DNA of 46,031 nt from Paenibacillus koleovorans NBRC 103111 (GTDB lineage Bacteria > Bacillota > Bacilli > Paenibacillales > NBRC-103111): positions 1 through 46,031 of the forward strand of contig NZ_BIMA01000051.1 in assembly GCF_004000845.1 (NCBI RefSeq), written 5' to 3'. A program made the position numbers and the translations under genes. Numbering within the stretch: the stretch's first letter is position 1; each line of letters opens with the position of its first letter. Below are positions 23,278 to 30,914 of the stretch, piece by piece. The notes beneath the pieces were generated by a model. It worked only from the letters and a program-made list of their open reading frames with translations. It ran no database searches and was not told where the DNA came from.

Positions 23278-24180
23278 TTGGAATTGAGGCAGCTGCAATA
23301 CTTCGTGAAAGTCGCCAAAAAGCAGCATGTGACGCAGGCGGCCGAAGAACTCCATGTCGCGCAGTCGGCGGTCAGTCGGCAAATCCACCAGCTGGAGGAA
23401 GAGCTCGGAATGCAGCTGTTCGTGCAAAAGGGCCGCAACCTGCAGCTTACTCCGGTAGGCAAGCTGTTCCTGATGCGGATGGAGGAGCTGCTGAGCGGAC
23501 TGGATAAAGCGGTGAACGAAATGCGGGAATTTCTGGATCCGGAGCTCGGCGAAGTTCGCATTGGGTTTCCGCATACGTTGGGGATCAGCTTGATTCCTAA
23601 GGTGGTGGCGGAATTCCGCAAGGGACATCCGCAAGTGAAGTTCCGCTTGAAGCAGGGGACATTCTCCAGCCTGATCCGGGATGTGACGCGGGGCGAGGTC
23701 GATCTCGCCTTCATCTCGCCGTTCCCGGAGCGTCATGACCAGGTGGACGGCGAAATGCTGCTGACGGAGGAGCTATATGCAGTACTCCCGACCGGTCACC
23801 CGCTGGCAGGACAGGAATCGATCCGGCTCGAGCAGCTGAAGGACGACCCGTTCGTTATGTTCAGCGACAATTATTCGCTTCGTTCGATCGTGTATAACGC
23901 TTGCAAGGAGGCCGGGTTCACGCCGCAGATCGGGTTCGAAGGCGAAGAGACCGATACGATTCGAGGGCTGGTTGCGGCGGGGATGGGGGTAGGCTTGCTT
24001 CCGGAGATGGCGTTAACAGAGATTAGCGACTTGATGCCGGTCAAGGTGAGGGTGACGCATCCCCGGGTGACGAGGACGATTGGTTTGGTACGCCGTAAGG
24101 GCGAGAAGCTGCCGATCGTGGCCGAAATGTTTCAGCGGTTTCTGTTTAACCATTTTCGCGAAGATCCCTTAGAAAGCTAA
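23278..24180 (+). CDS. LysR-family transcriptional regulator, GltC-like
   Basis: A 300-residue LysR regulator. The winged helix (residues 1-60, MELRQLQYFVKVAKKQHVTQ, then VAQSAVSRQIHQLEEELG) and the sensor domain (about 90-295, with LVAAGMGVGLLPE) closely resemble Bacillus subtilis GltC, which activates glutamate synthase genes. Start is TTG at 23278, with AGGAGG 8-9 bases upstream. No gltAB is near, so the target is remote or different. It follows the rhomboid gene in the same unit, which I do not recognise as a known pairing. Confidence 0.88.
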   Translation: MELRQLQYFVKVAKKQHVTQAAEELHVAQSAVSRQIHQLEEELGMQLFVQKGRNLQLTPVGKLFLMRMEELLSGLDKAVNEMREFLDPELGEVRIGFPHTLGISLIPKVVAEFRKGHPQVKFRLKQGTFSSLIRDVTRGEVDLAFISPFPERHDQVDGEMLLTEELYAVLPTGHPLAGQESIRLEQLKDDPFVMFSDNYSLRSIVYNACKEAGFTPQIGFEGEETDTIRGLVAAGMGVGLLPEMALTEISDLMPVKVRVTHPRVTRTIGLVRRKGEKLPIVAEMFQRFLFNHFREDPLES

Positions 24181-24187
24181 CCCAATT

Positions 24188-24234
24188 GAAAAGACCGTCG
24201 GGACAGCGGATGCTGCGCTCGACGGTCTTTGTTG
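24188..24234. terminator. Bidirectional terminator
   Basis: AAAGACCGTCG (24190-24200) pairs exactly with CGACGGTCTTT (24220-24230). It lies between the convergent LysR and yugP genes. Confidence 0.87.
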
Positions 24235-24241
24235 TATCGGA

Positions 24242-24928
24242 TTAATCTTGGTTCCGATTCGTGAAAATCATAATGTACTTGATCAGCTCGAGCAGGGAAA
24301 TCAGCGCGGCAGCTACGTAGGTGAGAGCCGCGGCGTTCAATACTTTCGCCACTCCGCGTTCTTCCTCATTCGATATAAAGCCTTCCGAAACCATCAGCTC
24401 GCGAGCGCGGCTGCTGGCGTTGAACTCGACGGGCAGCGTGATCAGCTGGAACAGTACGGCTGCTGAGAAAAAGATGATGCCAAGACCGAGCAAGAAGTTG
24501 AATTGCTGGAAAATCAGACCCGCTATGATCATGAGCGGCGCCACGCCGGATGTGAAGTTCACGACCGGGAACAAGTTATGGCGGGCGACGAGCATCGGAT
24601 AGTGCTGCTGATGCTGGATCGCATGGCCGACTTCGTGGCAGGCGACCGATATTGCGGCGATTGAGCTCTCGTAGTATACGGGCTCGGACAATCGAACGAC
24701 GCGACGGATCGGATCATAGTGGTCGGACAGCGCGCCCGGCACCGGCTCGATCGGTATGTCGTGGAGGCCGTTGTTGTCGAGCATCCGACGGGCTGCATCG
24801 TAGCCGGTCAATCCCGAGGATGCGGCGACTTGTGCCCAACGGTTGAACGTGCCCTTCACTCGGAACTGAGCCCACATCGAAACGACGAAAGCGATAATGA
24901 TCAGATAATCCATCGGGTGAAAAAACAT
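24242..24928 (-). CDS. yugP: Membrane zinc metallopeptidase YugP
   Basis: A 228-residue protein with an N-terminal helix, the zinc motif HEVGH in ISVACHEVGHAIQHQQHY (about residue 100), then three or four C-terminal hydrophobic helices. This is the layout of the YugP neutral zinc metallopeptidase family. NRWAQVAASSGLTGYDAAR near the N-terminus is also typical. Substrate unknown. GGAGGG lies 6 bases before the ATG. It follows the MerR regulator by 24 bases, suggesting one unit. Confidence 0.92.
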   Translation of the reverse strand: MFFHPMDYLIIIAFVVSMWAQFRVKGTFNRWAQVAASSGLTGYDAARRMLDNNGLHDIPIEPVPGALSDHYDPIRRVVRLSEPVYYESSIAAISVACHEVGHAIQHQQHYPMLVARHNLFPVVNFTSGVAPLMIIAGLIFQQFNFLLGLGIIFFSAAVLFQLITLPVEFNASSRARELMVSEGFISNEEERGVAKVLNAAALTYVAAALISLLELIKYIMIFTNRNQD

Positions 24929-24952
24929 GACATTCCCTCCGTATTTTTTAGT

Positions 24953-25390
24953 CTACATTAGTGGACCTTTACCCAGAAGAATCAGAAGCGCTTCAATACA
25001 AGCGGCACTCTGTGCGGCCAAACCGCCTAAGGCGCTCTTCGCTTGGCGGGGCTTCATCTGCGACAGCAGCGGACTGAGCTCTTTCACTTCCCGCTCGAGC
25101 TGCTTGAGATGAAGCTGCAGGGATGTAAGCTTTTCTGTCACCGCTTCATCCTTGGTTGCTTTTTGCCACTGTTTCAAGCTGTCCTTGATCTCTTCCAGGG
25201 TGTATTTTTCTTTCTTCATTTCTTCTATACGTTTCAATCGGACTATGGTTTCATCCCCGTACAACCTATAGTTCTTTTCGGAGCGTTTATCCGGAAAAAT
25301 AAGGCCGAGCTTCGTATAATAGTCGATCGTGCGCTGACTGACACTGGAGAGCCGCGCCAATTCACCGATTCGATATAAGGCAGTCCCCAT
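24953..25390 (-). CDS. MerR-family transcriptional regulator
   Basis: A 145-residue regulator with a MerR winged helix (YRIGELARLSSVSQRTIDYY, then KNYRLYGDETI) and a coiled dimer helix (about 75-125). The short C-terminus (AACIEALLILLGKGPLM) has one cysteine and is hydrophobic, so the inducer class is unclear. AGGGGGGAG precedes the ATG. It is followed by yugP, which it may control together with itself. Confidence 0.9.
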   Translation of the reverse strand: MGTALYRIGELARLSSVSQRTIDYYTKLGLIFPDKRSEKNYRLYGDETIVRLKRIEEMKKEKYTLEEIKDSLKQWQKATKDEAVTEKLTSLQLHLKQLEREVKELSPLLSQMKPRQAKSALGGLAAQSAACIEALLILLGKGPLM

Positions 25391-25434
25391 CGGTCTCCCC
25401 CCTTTCAGTATGTACCGTTTCCCTCCATAGATTC

Positions 25435-25463
25435 ATCATAACGAATGAAAACCGTACAGTCAA
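25435..25463 (-). promoter_or_regulatory. Promoter of the merR-yugP unit
   Basis: On the minus strand TTGACT (25458-25463), 17 bases, TATGAT (25435-25440). The spacer contains GTACGGTTTTC. A partly matching inverse, GAAACGGTAC, occurs downstream near 25412-25421. Together they may be a regulator site. Confidence 0.7.
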
Positions 25464-25511
25464 ACGTTATGCTTCGATGTTCGGGTGGCTGACAAGTCAA
25501 TCTGAATATTA

Positions 25512-25528
25512 CGTGATGAATGATGACA
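25512..25528 (+). promoter_or_regulatory. GlnR/TnrA-like box, upstream site
   Basis: CGTGATGAATGATGACA fits TGTNAN7TNACA except for the first base. It lies about 120 bases before the amtB transcription start. The stretch 25464-25608 is otherwise AT-rich with no gene. Confidence 0.5.
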
Positions 25529-25608
25529 TGAAAGCTTGTACTTACGAATGTTCACAAATAAAAAACTAACTAATGTACGGATTTTTACTAAAATGATAAA
25601 AAACCATA

Positions 25609-25637
25609 TTGTCAAATTCTGAAGTGGTAGGTATAAT
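25609..25637 (+). promoter_or_regulatory. Promoter of the amtB operon
   Basis: TTGTCA (25609-25614), a 17-base spacer and TATAAT (25632-25637), close to consensus. It is expected to be strong unless repressed. Confidence 0.85.
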
Positions 25638-25658
25638 GACACTATCGGTTTCATTAAA

Positions 25659-25675
25659 TGTTATAAAAATTGACA
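25659..25675 (+). promoter_or_regulatory. GlnR/TnrA box, downstream site
   Basis: TGTTATAAAAATTGACA matches TGTNAN7TNACA at every fixed position. It begins about 15 bases after the transcription start, a repressing position. GlnR would shut the operon in nitrogen excess. Confidence 0.88.
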
Positions 25676-25692
25676 TGAAGGTGGGTAATTGA

Positions 25693-27078
25693 ATGAAACG
25701 GGTCCTTTTGATGGTAGCTTTACTGGTGTTAGCTTTTCCGACGTTCGCTTTTGCAGCGGATGAACCTCCGACTAACGAGCAGTTGTTTCAAGCGGTTGAT
25801 GCAGTATGGATTATGTTGGCTGCCATCCTGGTTATTTTTATGCAAGCCGGATTTGCCCTTCTGGAATCAGGATCCACTCGAATGAAGAATGCCGGTCACG
25901 TAGCCGGTAAAACGATCCTTACGTTCGGTATAGCAGCCCTTGCCTTCTGGGCGGTAGGCTTCGGTCTAGCCTTCGGCGACGGCAACAAAATCATCGGCTT
26001 CAGCGGATTTTTCGTTAACGGTACGGAAGAGCAAGCGGCCGAATCATTCGGTGCTCTGTCGTTCTCTATTGTCCCGATCGGCATCAAGTTCCTGTTCCAG
26101 CTCGCCTTCGCCGGCGTCGCGCTGGCCATCGCCTGGGGCGGCTTCGCAGAGAGAGCGAAACTTTCCGTATACTTCGTCTTCGGCGTCCTCTTCACGGTAG
26201 TGATCTATCCGTTCGTAGCTCACTGGATCTGGGGCGGCGGCTGGTTGGCCGACCACGGCAAGCAAGACTTCGCCGGCTCCACGGTCGTTCACTTGCAAGG
26301 CGCTACGGCGGCATTGGTCGCTACTCTGCTTCTCAAACCGCGTCTCGGCAAATACAATAAAGATGGCAAACCTAACTTGATCCCTGGTCACAACCAAGTG
26401 TTGTCTGTGCTCGGCGTCATTATTCTCTGGATCGGCTGGTTCGGCTTCAACCCAGGCAGCACGCTCTCCGCTGTCAACGACGGATTCTTCGGCTTCATCG
26501 CATTGAATACAAACCTTGCTGCAGCTGCCGGCGGTGTAGCGGCGCTGGTAGTGTCCTGGATGTACTTCGGCAAAGCCGACATTCCTAGCATGTTGAACGG
26601 CGTATTGGCTGCACTCGTGGCCATCACCGCATCTTGCGCCTTCGTAGAGCCTTGGGCAGCGGTTGTTATCGGTCTGGTCGCCGGTACGCTGACATTCTTC
26701 ACCGCTCAATGGTTCGAGAAAGCCGGTATCGACGATCCGATCTATGCCTTCTCCGTGCACGGTATCGCGGGGATCTGGGGTTCGCTCTCCACTGGTTTCT
26801 TCGCCGCACCTCGTCTGGTTGAAATAGTGGGCGTCGGTAAGGAAGGCTTGTTCTACGGCGGCGGTCTCCATCAGCTGGGCGTGCAGGCAATGGGCGTAGG
26901 GGTAGCATTCGTCTTCGTCTTCGTCGTCTCCTACATCATTTTGAGCATCATGAAAGCAACCATGGGGCTGCGCGTAACGGAAGAAGAAGAAATCATGGGT
27001 CTGGATATCAGCGAGCACGGTTCTTACGGATATCCGGAGCACCTGAAGAAATCGGGCGGCGAGTCGGTGAGCGTCTAA
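25693..27078 (+). CDS. amtB: Ammonium transporter AmtB
   Basis: A 461-residue channel: cleavable signal peptide (to about Ala22, FAFAADEP), then eleven hydrophobic helices. Family landmarks include FMQAGFALLESGSTRMKNAGH, FAGSTVVHLQGATAAL and VHGIAGIWGSLSTG, which hold the pore histidines. It conducts ammonium inward when nitrogen is scarce. AAGGTGGG precedes the ATG. The expected P-II partner glnK is missing; a nucleotidyltransferase gene begins 22 bases after the stop instead. Promoter and GlnR box place it under nitrogen control. Confidence 0.96.
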   Translation: MKRVLLMVALLVLAFPTFAFAADEPPTNEQLFQAVDAVWIMLAAILVIFMQAGFALLESGSTRMKNAGHVAGKTILTFGIAALAFWAVGFGLAFGDGNKIIGFSGFFVNGTEEQAAESFGALSFSIVPIGIKFLFQLAFAGVALAIAWGGFAERAKLSVYFVFGVLFTVVIYPFVAHWIWGGGWLADHGKQDFAGSTVVHLQGATAALVATLLLKPRLGKYNKDGKPNLIPGHNQVLSVLGVIILWIGWFGFNPGSTLSAVNDGFFGFIALNTNLAAAAGGVAALVVSWMYFGKADIPSMLNGVLAALVAITASCAFVEPWAAVVIGLVAGTLTFFTAQWFEKAGIDDPIYAFSVHGIAGIWGSLSTGFFAAPRLVEIVGVGKEGLFYGGGLHQLGVQAMGVGVAFVFVFVVSYIILSIMKATMGLRVTEEEEIMGLDISEHGSYGYPEHLKKSGGESVSV

Positions 27079-27100
27079 TCCGAGCTGCCGGAGGGGCATC

Positions 27101-28186
27101 ATGGAGGGCTATAACCTTTCCCATATGGAAAACAGCATCAATCGGGCTGTGCAGGTGGAAGAGCTGCGCAGCCTCCGGGAACAAATGCTCGACCATTTCC
27201 CGGCCCCTCCTGCTTACTTGCACATCGGGGACTGGTACAGTCAATTGAATCGGTTGCACGACCAATTCATCAGGAGAACCTTGATTCTGAGCGAGCGCAA
27301 GCTCCGCGAGGAAGGACGGGGTTCTCCTCCCGTTCCTTATACGTATGTGGTGGTGGGCAGCGGGGGCAGGTCCGAGCAGACGCAATGGAGCGACCAGGAC
27401 AACGGATTGGTGTACGCGGATCCGGGCGAAGCGGGGCAGGAGGCGGCATCGCTTTATTTTGAGCTGCTGAGCGAGGAAGTGTTCCTGTCGCTGCAGCAGA
27501 TCGGCTACCCGCCGTGCGAAGGCAACGTGATCTGTACGAATCCGCAATGGCGCAAGCCGTTGTCGCAATGGCTCCGCATGCTCCGGGAATGGTTCAACGA
27601 TCCGACTTGGGAAAATGTTCGCTACTTGCTGATCGTATTCGATCTTCGCGGATTGCACGGGGTGTCGCTGGCCGCCGCGTTGAAGGAAGCTTTCGCTGAG
27701 GAAGTGCGCCGCAAGCCAGGCATTCTAGGCGCTATGCTGCGCAATACATTGCATCACAAGCCTTCGCTCGGACCCTTCGGCAATTTGATCACGGAACGAT
27801 ACGGCCCGGATGCGGGAGGGCTGGATATCAAATACGGCTCCTATATTCCGCTGATCAATGGAATCCGGCTGCTCTCGATTATGGCAGGGGTCCAGGAGAC
27901 GTCGTCTCGGCTTCGATTGGGGGAGCTTGCCAAGCGAGGGTTTATTACGGAGGAACACGCCCAACGGTGGAATGAGGCGCTGCAGTTCGCACTATGGTTA
28001 AGGACCCAGACGCCGTATCAATCGGACAACGGAATTTACTCCACCAGAGGCATCATACAGGCGGAGCAGCTGAGCCGAGAGCTGAAGCAACGGCTGAGGC
28101 GCGCGCTTCGCGACGGACACGAGCTGCAGCAGGCGGTGCGGAAGCGGGCTGAGCGGCTGCTCGTGGAACGGGGGGATTCGGGATGA
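27101..28186 (+). CDS. DUF294-type putative nucleotidyltransferase
   Basis: A 361-residue protein. Residues 80-105 hold GSGGRSEQTQWSDQDNGLVY, the GlnD/GlnE-like nucleotidyltransferase core with Gly86-Ser87, Glu92 and the metal aspartates Asp98 and Asp100. The rest is helical and fits the DUF294 C-terminal substrate-binding part. Known full-length relatives carry N-terminal cyclic-nucleotide or CBS sensor domains; this one has only about 75 residues there. GGAGGGG precedes the ATG, and the stop overlaps the exonuclease start (ATGA). The modified target is not known; uridylylation or adenylylation of a nitrogen protein is inference. Confidence 0.83.
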   Translation: MEGYNLSHMENSINRAVQVEELRSLREQMLDHFPAPPAYLHIGDWYSQLNRLHDQFIRRTLILSERKLREEGRGSPPVPYTYVVVGSGGRSEQTQWSDQDNGLVYADPGEAGQEAASLYFELLSEEVFLSLQQIGYPPCEGNVICTNPQWRKPLSQWLRMLREWFNDPTWENVRYLLIVFDLRGLHGVSLAAALKEAFAEEVRRKPGILGAMLRNTLHHKPSLGPFGNLITERYGPDAGGLDIKYGSYIPLINGIRLLSIMAGVQETSSRLRLGELAKRGFITEEHAQRWNEALQFALWLRTQTPYQSDNGIYSTRGIIQAEQLSRELKQRLRRALRDGHELQQAVRKRAERLLVERGDSG

Positions 28187-28914
28187 AGGATATGTCTACG
28201 GTAGGACGCATGTGGCATCTGTACAAAAAAGGCGGGATCACGCCGGCCGTCGCCTCGATGTTCGATCCGCAAAACGCGCAACATATGGCCTTTATTCGTT
28301 CTTTCATGAAGGAGCAGCGCAAAAACAGCTTATATGAGGTGCGGCTGGAAAATATGGAAGCGGTCGTTTTCGACCTGGAGACGACCGGTTTCTCTCCGTA
28401 TAACGGTGACGAGATTATTTCGATCGGTGCTATATCAATCTCTGGTGGTTTCATTAAGCAAGAAGAGACATTTTATAGCTTGACCCAGCCGAAAGGGAAA
28501 ATACCCGAACAAGTAGAAAGGCTGACGGGCATCACGACCGAAGAGGCTGCGAAGGCGCCGGAGCTCATTACAGTGCTGCGGGAATTTCTCGAATTTGTGC
28601 AGCATCGGGTACTGATCGTGCATGGCAGCGGACATGACAAACATTTTCTGAACTCTGCGTTGTGGAAAACGTCCAAAGTCAATTTGTCGCATCGGCTGCT
28701 CGATTGTTTGATTTTGGCGAAACGCATGCACCCGAAGCTGGGCAATTACAGTCTGGACGCGCTTCTGGATATGTATGAGATCGAGTCGGACAGCCGCCAT
28801 CATGCGCTTTACGATTCCGTTATGACCGCTCGGCTGTGGGGCAAGCTGCTGCATGAGGTGATGGAGCGAGAGGTGCTTACGCTTGGGGACTTATATGAAT
28901 ATTTAAGCCATTAA
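28183..28914 (+). CDS. DEDDh 3'-5' exonuclease (DnaQ/PolC epsilon type)
   Basis: A 243-residue protein. After about 58 N-terminal residues comes the exonuclease domain: VVFDLETTGF (Asp64, Glu66), the second motif VHGSGHDKHFLNSAL, and HHALYD near residue 205, giving the DEDDh active site. It degrades DNA or RNA 3' to 5', releasing nucleoside monophosphates. It is the third gene of the amtB operon, translationally coupled to the DUF294 gene. The DUF294 plus exonuclease pair is known from other bacteria next to transporters, where its role is also unclear. Its last 38 bases overlap the opposite JAMM gene. Confidence 0.9.
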   Translation: MKDMSTVGRMWHLYKKGGITPAVASMFDPQNAQHMAFIRSFMKEQRKNSLYEVRLENMEAVVFDLETTGFSPYNGDEIISIGAISISGGFIKQEETFYSLTQPKGKIPEQVERLTGITTEEAAKAPELITVLREFLEFVQHRVLIVHGSGHDKHFLNSALWKTSKVNLSHRLLDCLILAKRMHPKLGNYSLDALLDMYEIESDSRHHALYDSVMTARLWGKLLHEVMEREVLTLGDLYEYLSH

Positions 28915-29377
28915 ACCATTCGCTGCGGGGAAAGCCGGTCGAATGGTTTTTGTTTGGTTGAAGATTGGCATAGGCAAACCAGTTCGGACTAGGAAGCAAT
29001 GAAACGATCACATGGACGGGCAAACAACTCCATTCTGAGCTAAGGTCCTCTTCGGAAGGAAATGCTGATGTAACGGGATGGGAATGGAAGGTGCCGATTA
29101 GGCGGTGCCGCTCGTTCATAACGATGGGAACCCATTCGACGGGGTCGAACTGAAATCGACGACACGAGTCTGATGCTGCATTTTTCAAAAACGCACACCC
29201 GGTGACCGTAAACTCGGAAGCTTCTGCGTCAGTAGGATAACCGAATAAAACGCCGCAGCCTTCCTCGGGAGATCGTGTAATGCAGATCTGGTTTATCGAC
29301 TCGTACATTGCGGAAGGAACGGTTACGGAACCTGTTTTCAAGGGAATCCCTCCCTGGTTTTGACGTGTTTCTTCCAT
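28877..29377 (-). CDS. JAMM/MPN+ metalloprotease (Mov34 family)
   Basis: A 166-residue protein with a complete JAMM zinc site: Glu39 in SPEEGCGVLFGY, then His98-Ser-His100-Pro, Ser108 and Asp111 in GTFHSHPVTSAFPSEEDL. Bacterial members remove ubiquitin-like sulfur carriers or peptides from their C-termini. Start at 29377 has GGAG 9 bases upstream. The last 25 residues are odd: they read through the terminator of the opposite operon and overlap the exonuclease coding end by 38 bases, so the natural C-terminus may be lost. A Fur-like palindrome lies 14 bases before the start codon, 38 bases after the MFS gene on the same strand. Confidence 0.8.
   Translation of the reverse strand: MEETRQNQGGIPLKTGSVTVPSAMYESINQICITRSPEEGCGVLFGYPTDAEASEFTVTGCAFLKNAASDSCRRFQFDPVEWVPIVMNERHRLIGTFHSHPVTSAFPSEEDLSSEWSCLPVHVIVSLLPSPNWFAYANLQPNKNHSTGFPRSEWFNGLNIHISPQA
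28913..28951. terminator. Terminator of the amtB operon
   Basis: AAACCATTCG (28913-28922) pairs with CGAATGGTTT (28940-28949), followed by further T. It lies inside the JAMM reading frame on the other strand. Confidence 0.8.
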
Positions 29378-29390
29378 TATAATGTACTCC

Positions 29391-29417
29391 AATTGAGAAT
29401 GCTTATTATTCTTAATT
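29391..29417 (-). promoter_or_regulatory. Fur-like palindrome before the JAMM gene
   Basis: AATTGAGAAT (29391-29400) and ATTCTTAATT (29408-29417) are 10-base inverted arms with one mismatch. The whole 27 bases match the site at 11256-11282 at 22 positions. Fur control of the JAMM gene is inferred. Confidence 0.6.
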
Positions 29418-30729
29418 AGTTCACTTGTTTGTCCGGTTTGATCAGGAAGAAGACCAGGCCGAGCACGACGAGCGAGAGGACCGACACCGAAATGAAGACG
29501 AGCCGCTCCGATTTGTCCATCATCCACCCGAACAGTGGCGGTCCGACCGCAACTCCGAGGAAGCGCAAGCTGTTGTACAACGAGGTGATCATGCCGCGCT
29601 GCTCGCGCTCGACGGAGCCGGTGATCATCGTATTCAAGCAGGGGAGGAGCAGACCGGTGCCGATGCTGCTGATCGTGAGCAGACCGATGAACAGGTACAG
29701 CTTGTTGAAAAAGAAGATCGTGGCGCCGAGTGCAATGACCATGAGGATCAGACCGATATTCATAAGCCAGCGCATGAGGATGCCGTTTTTCTTGATGACG
29801 CTCCCGGTAATGTAGGAGGTTGTGACCATCCCGAGCAGCGGAATGGCGAGCACGAGCCCTTTTCGGACCCCGTCGATGTTATAAGGCGCTTCCTCGAGCC
29901 GGTTGGACAAGTAGAATAGCACGCCGAACAGGATGAATAGTCCCATGGAGCCTGCGACGAAGGATGTGATGAGCCAGCGTCCTTTTTGCTTAAGGATTTG
30001 TAGGATCGATTTCAGATAAGCGCCGAGCTTCTGCTCCTGTTTGTCCCGTTTCGGTTCCTTGATCAGCCAAATGACCGCTACAAGGGAGAGCGCACAGAAA
30101 ACCGGGAAAGCGAAAAACGAGGCGTACCATACGATTAGAGCGAGCAAGGAGCCTATGATCGGGCTCAGCACTTTGCCGGTACCGTTAGAGGCTTCAGTTA
30201 GGCCCAGCGCTTTGCTTTCAGTGCCGCCTTTGTACAGATCGCCGACTAACGCCATCGCTACCGGTGCCGTGCCTGCTGCCGCCATTCCCTGGATTGCCCG
30301 GGCAATAATGATCACCGTATAGGAGTTCCAGATCGCTCCGAACCCGGCAAGCACGCCAGCCGAGCCATATACGATCAGAGCCGGGATGATGATCACTTTA
30401 CGGGAAAATTTATCCGACAAATAGCCGATGACCGGAATGAAGATGCCTGCGGAGAAGGAGAACAACGTGATGACGAGGCTGCTCTGGAATTGGGAAATGC
30501 CCAGCTCCCGCTGCATGTCGGGCAAGATCGGGACGAGCATGGAGTTGCCGAGCACGAGCACTAGCGGAATGGAGGCAATCGCCATAAACTCCAGCCAGCG
30601 GGCTTTTCCTTCCGTTCCTTGGGATTTTGTCTCCGACTTGTTGGACGAGGCTTGGGCATGGTCGGCATCGTCTTCGATATCGCTCTCAAACACGATTTGC
30701 AATCTTCGCTTCTTGGTCGTGGTCGACAT
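29416..30729 (-). CDS. MFS transporter, drug-efflux type
   Basis: A 437-residue protein: a charged, Ser/Asp-rich cytoplasmic N-terminus of about 45 residues, then about twelve helices. MFS motif A is GYLSDKFSRKVII, and LVPILPDMQRELGISQFQ is typical of drug/proton antiporters. ARAIQGMAAAGTAPVAMAL resembles motif C-type glycine packing seen in efflux carriers. Start at 30729 has GGAGG about 7 bases upstream; the frame extends to 30789 without such a site. It probably exports a toxic or secreted small molecule; a siderophore is possible given the downstream Fur-like site. Confidence 0.87.
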   Translation of the reverse strand: MSTTTKKRRLQIVFESDIEDDADHAQASSNKSETKSQGTEGKARWLEFMAIASIPLVLVLGNSMLVPILPDMQRELGISQFQSSLVITLFSFSAGIFIPVIGYLSDKFSRKVIIIPALIVYGSAGVLAGFGAIWNSYTVIIIARAIQGMAAAGTAPVAMALVGDLYKGGTESKALGLTEASNGTGKVLSPIIGSLLALIVWYASFFAFPVFCALSLVAVIWLIKEPKRDKQEQKLGAYLKSILQILKQKGRWLITSFVAGSMGLFILFGVLFYLSNRLEEAPYNIDGVRKGLVLAIPLLGMVTTSYITGSVIKKNGILMRWLMNIGLILMVIALGATIFFFNKLYLFIGLLTISSIGTGLLLPCLNTMITGSVEREQRGMITSLYNSLRFLGVAVGPPLFGWMMDKSERLVFISVSVLSLVVLGLVFFLIKPDKQVN

Positions 30730-30914
30730 GTTGTTCCTCCGTGACATAAGGTTTCGTTTGTTACTATTGCCCTTCGAAGAAACCTCCATGCAAGCAGGGT
30801 ATTGCCAAAATTGCGTGAGCGTGAGCTCCTATATAGGATCAAGGGATTGGAAATGCAGCTTGGTGGCATGCTAAAATAGAAGAGATCGGAAATGAAACGA
30901 TTGGAAGGCATACT

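Noticed and set aside
26044-27102. 352-codon minus-strand frame opposite amtB
   Set aside because: Shadow of a strongly supported ammonium transporter.
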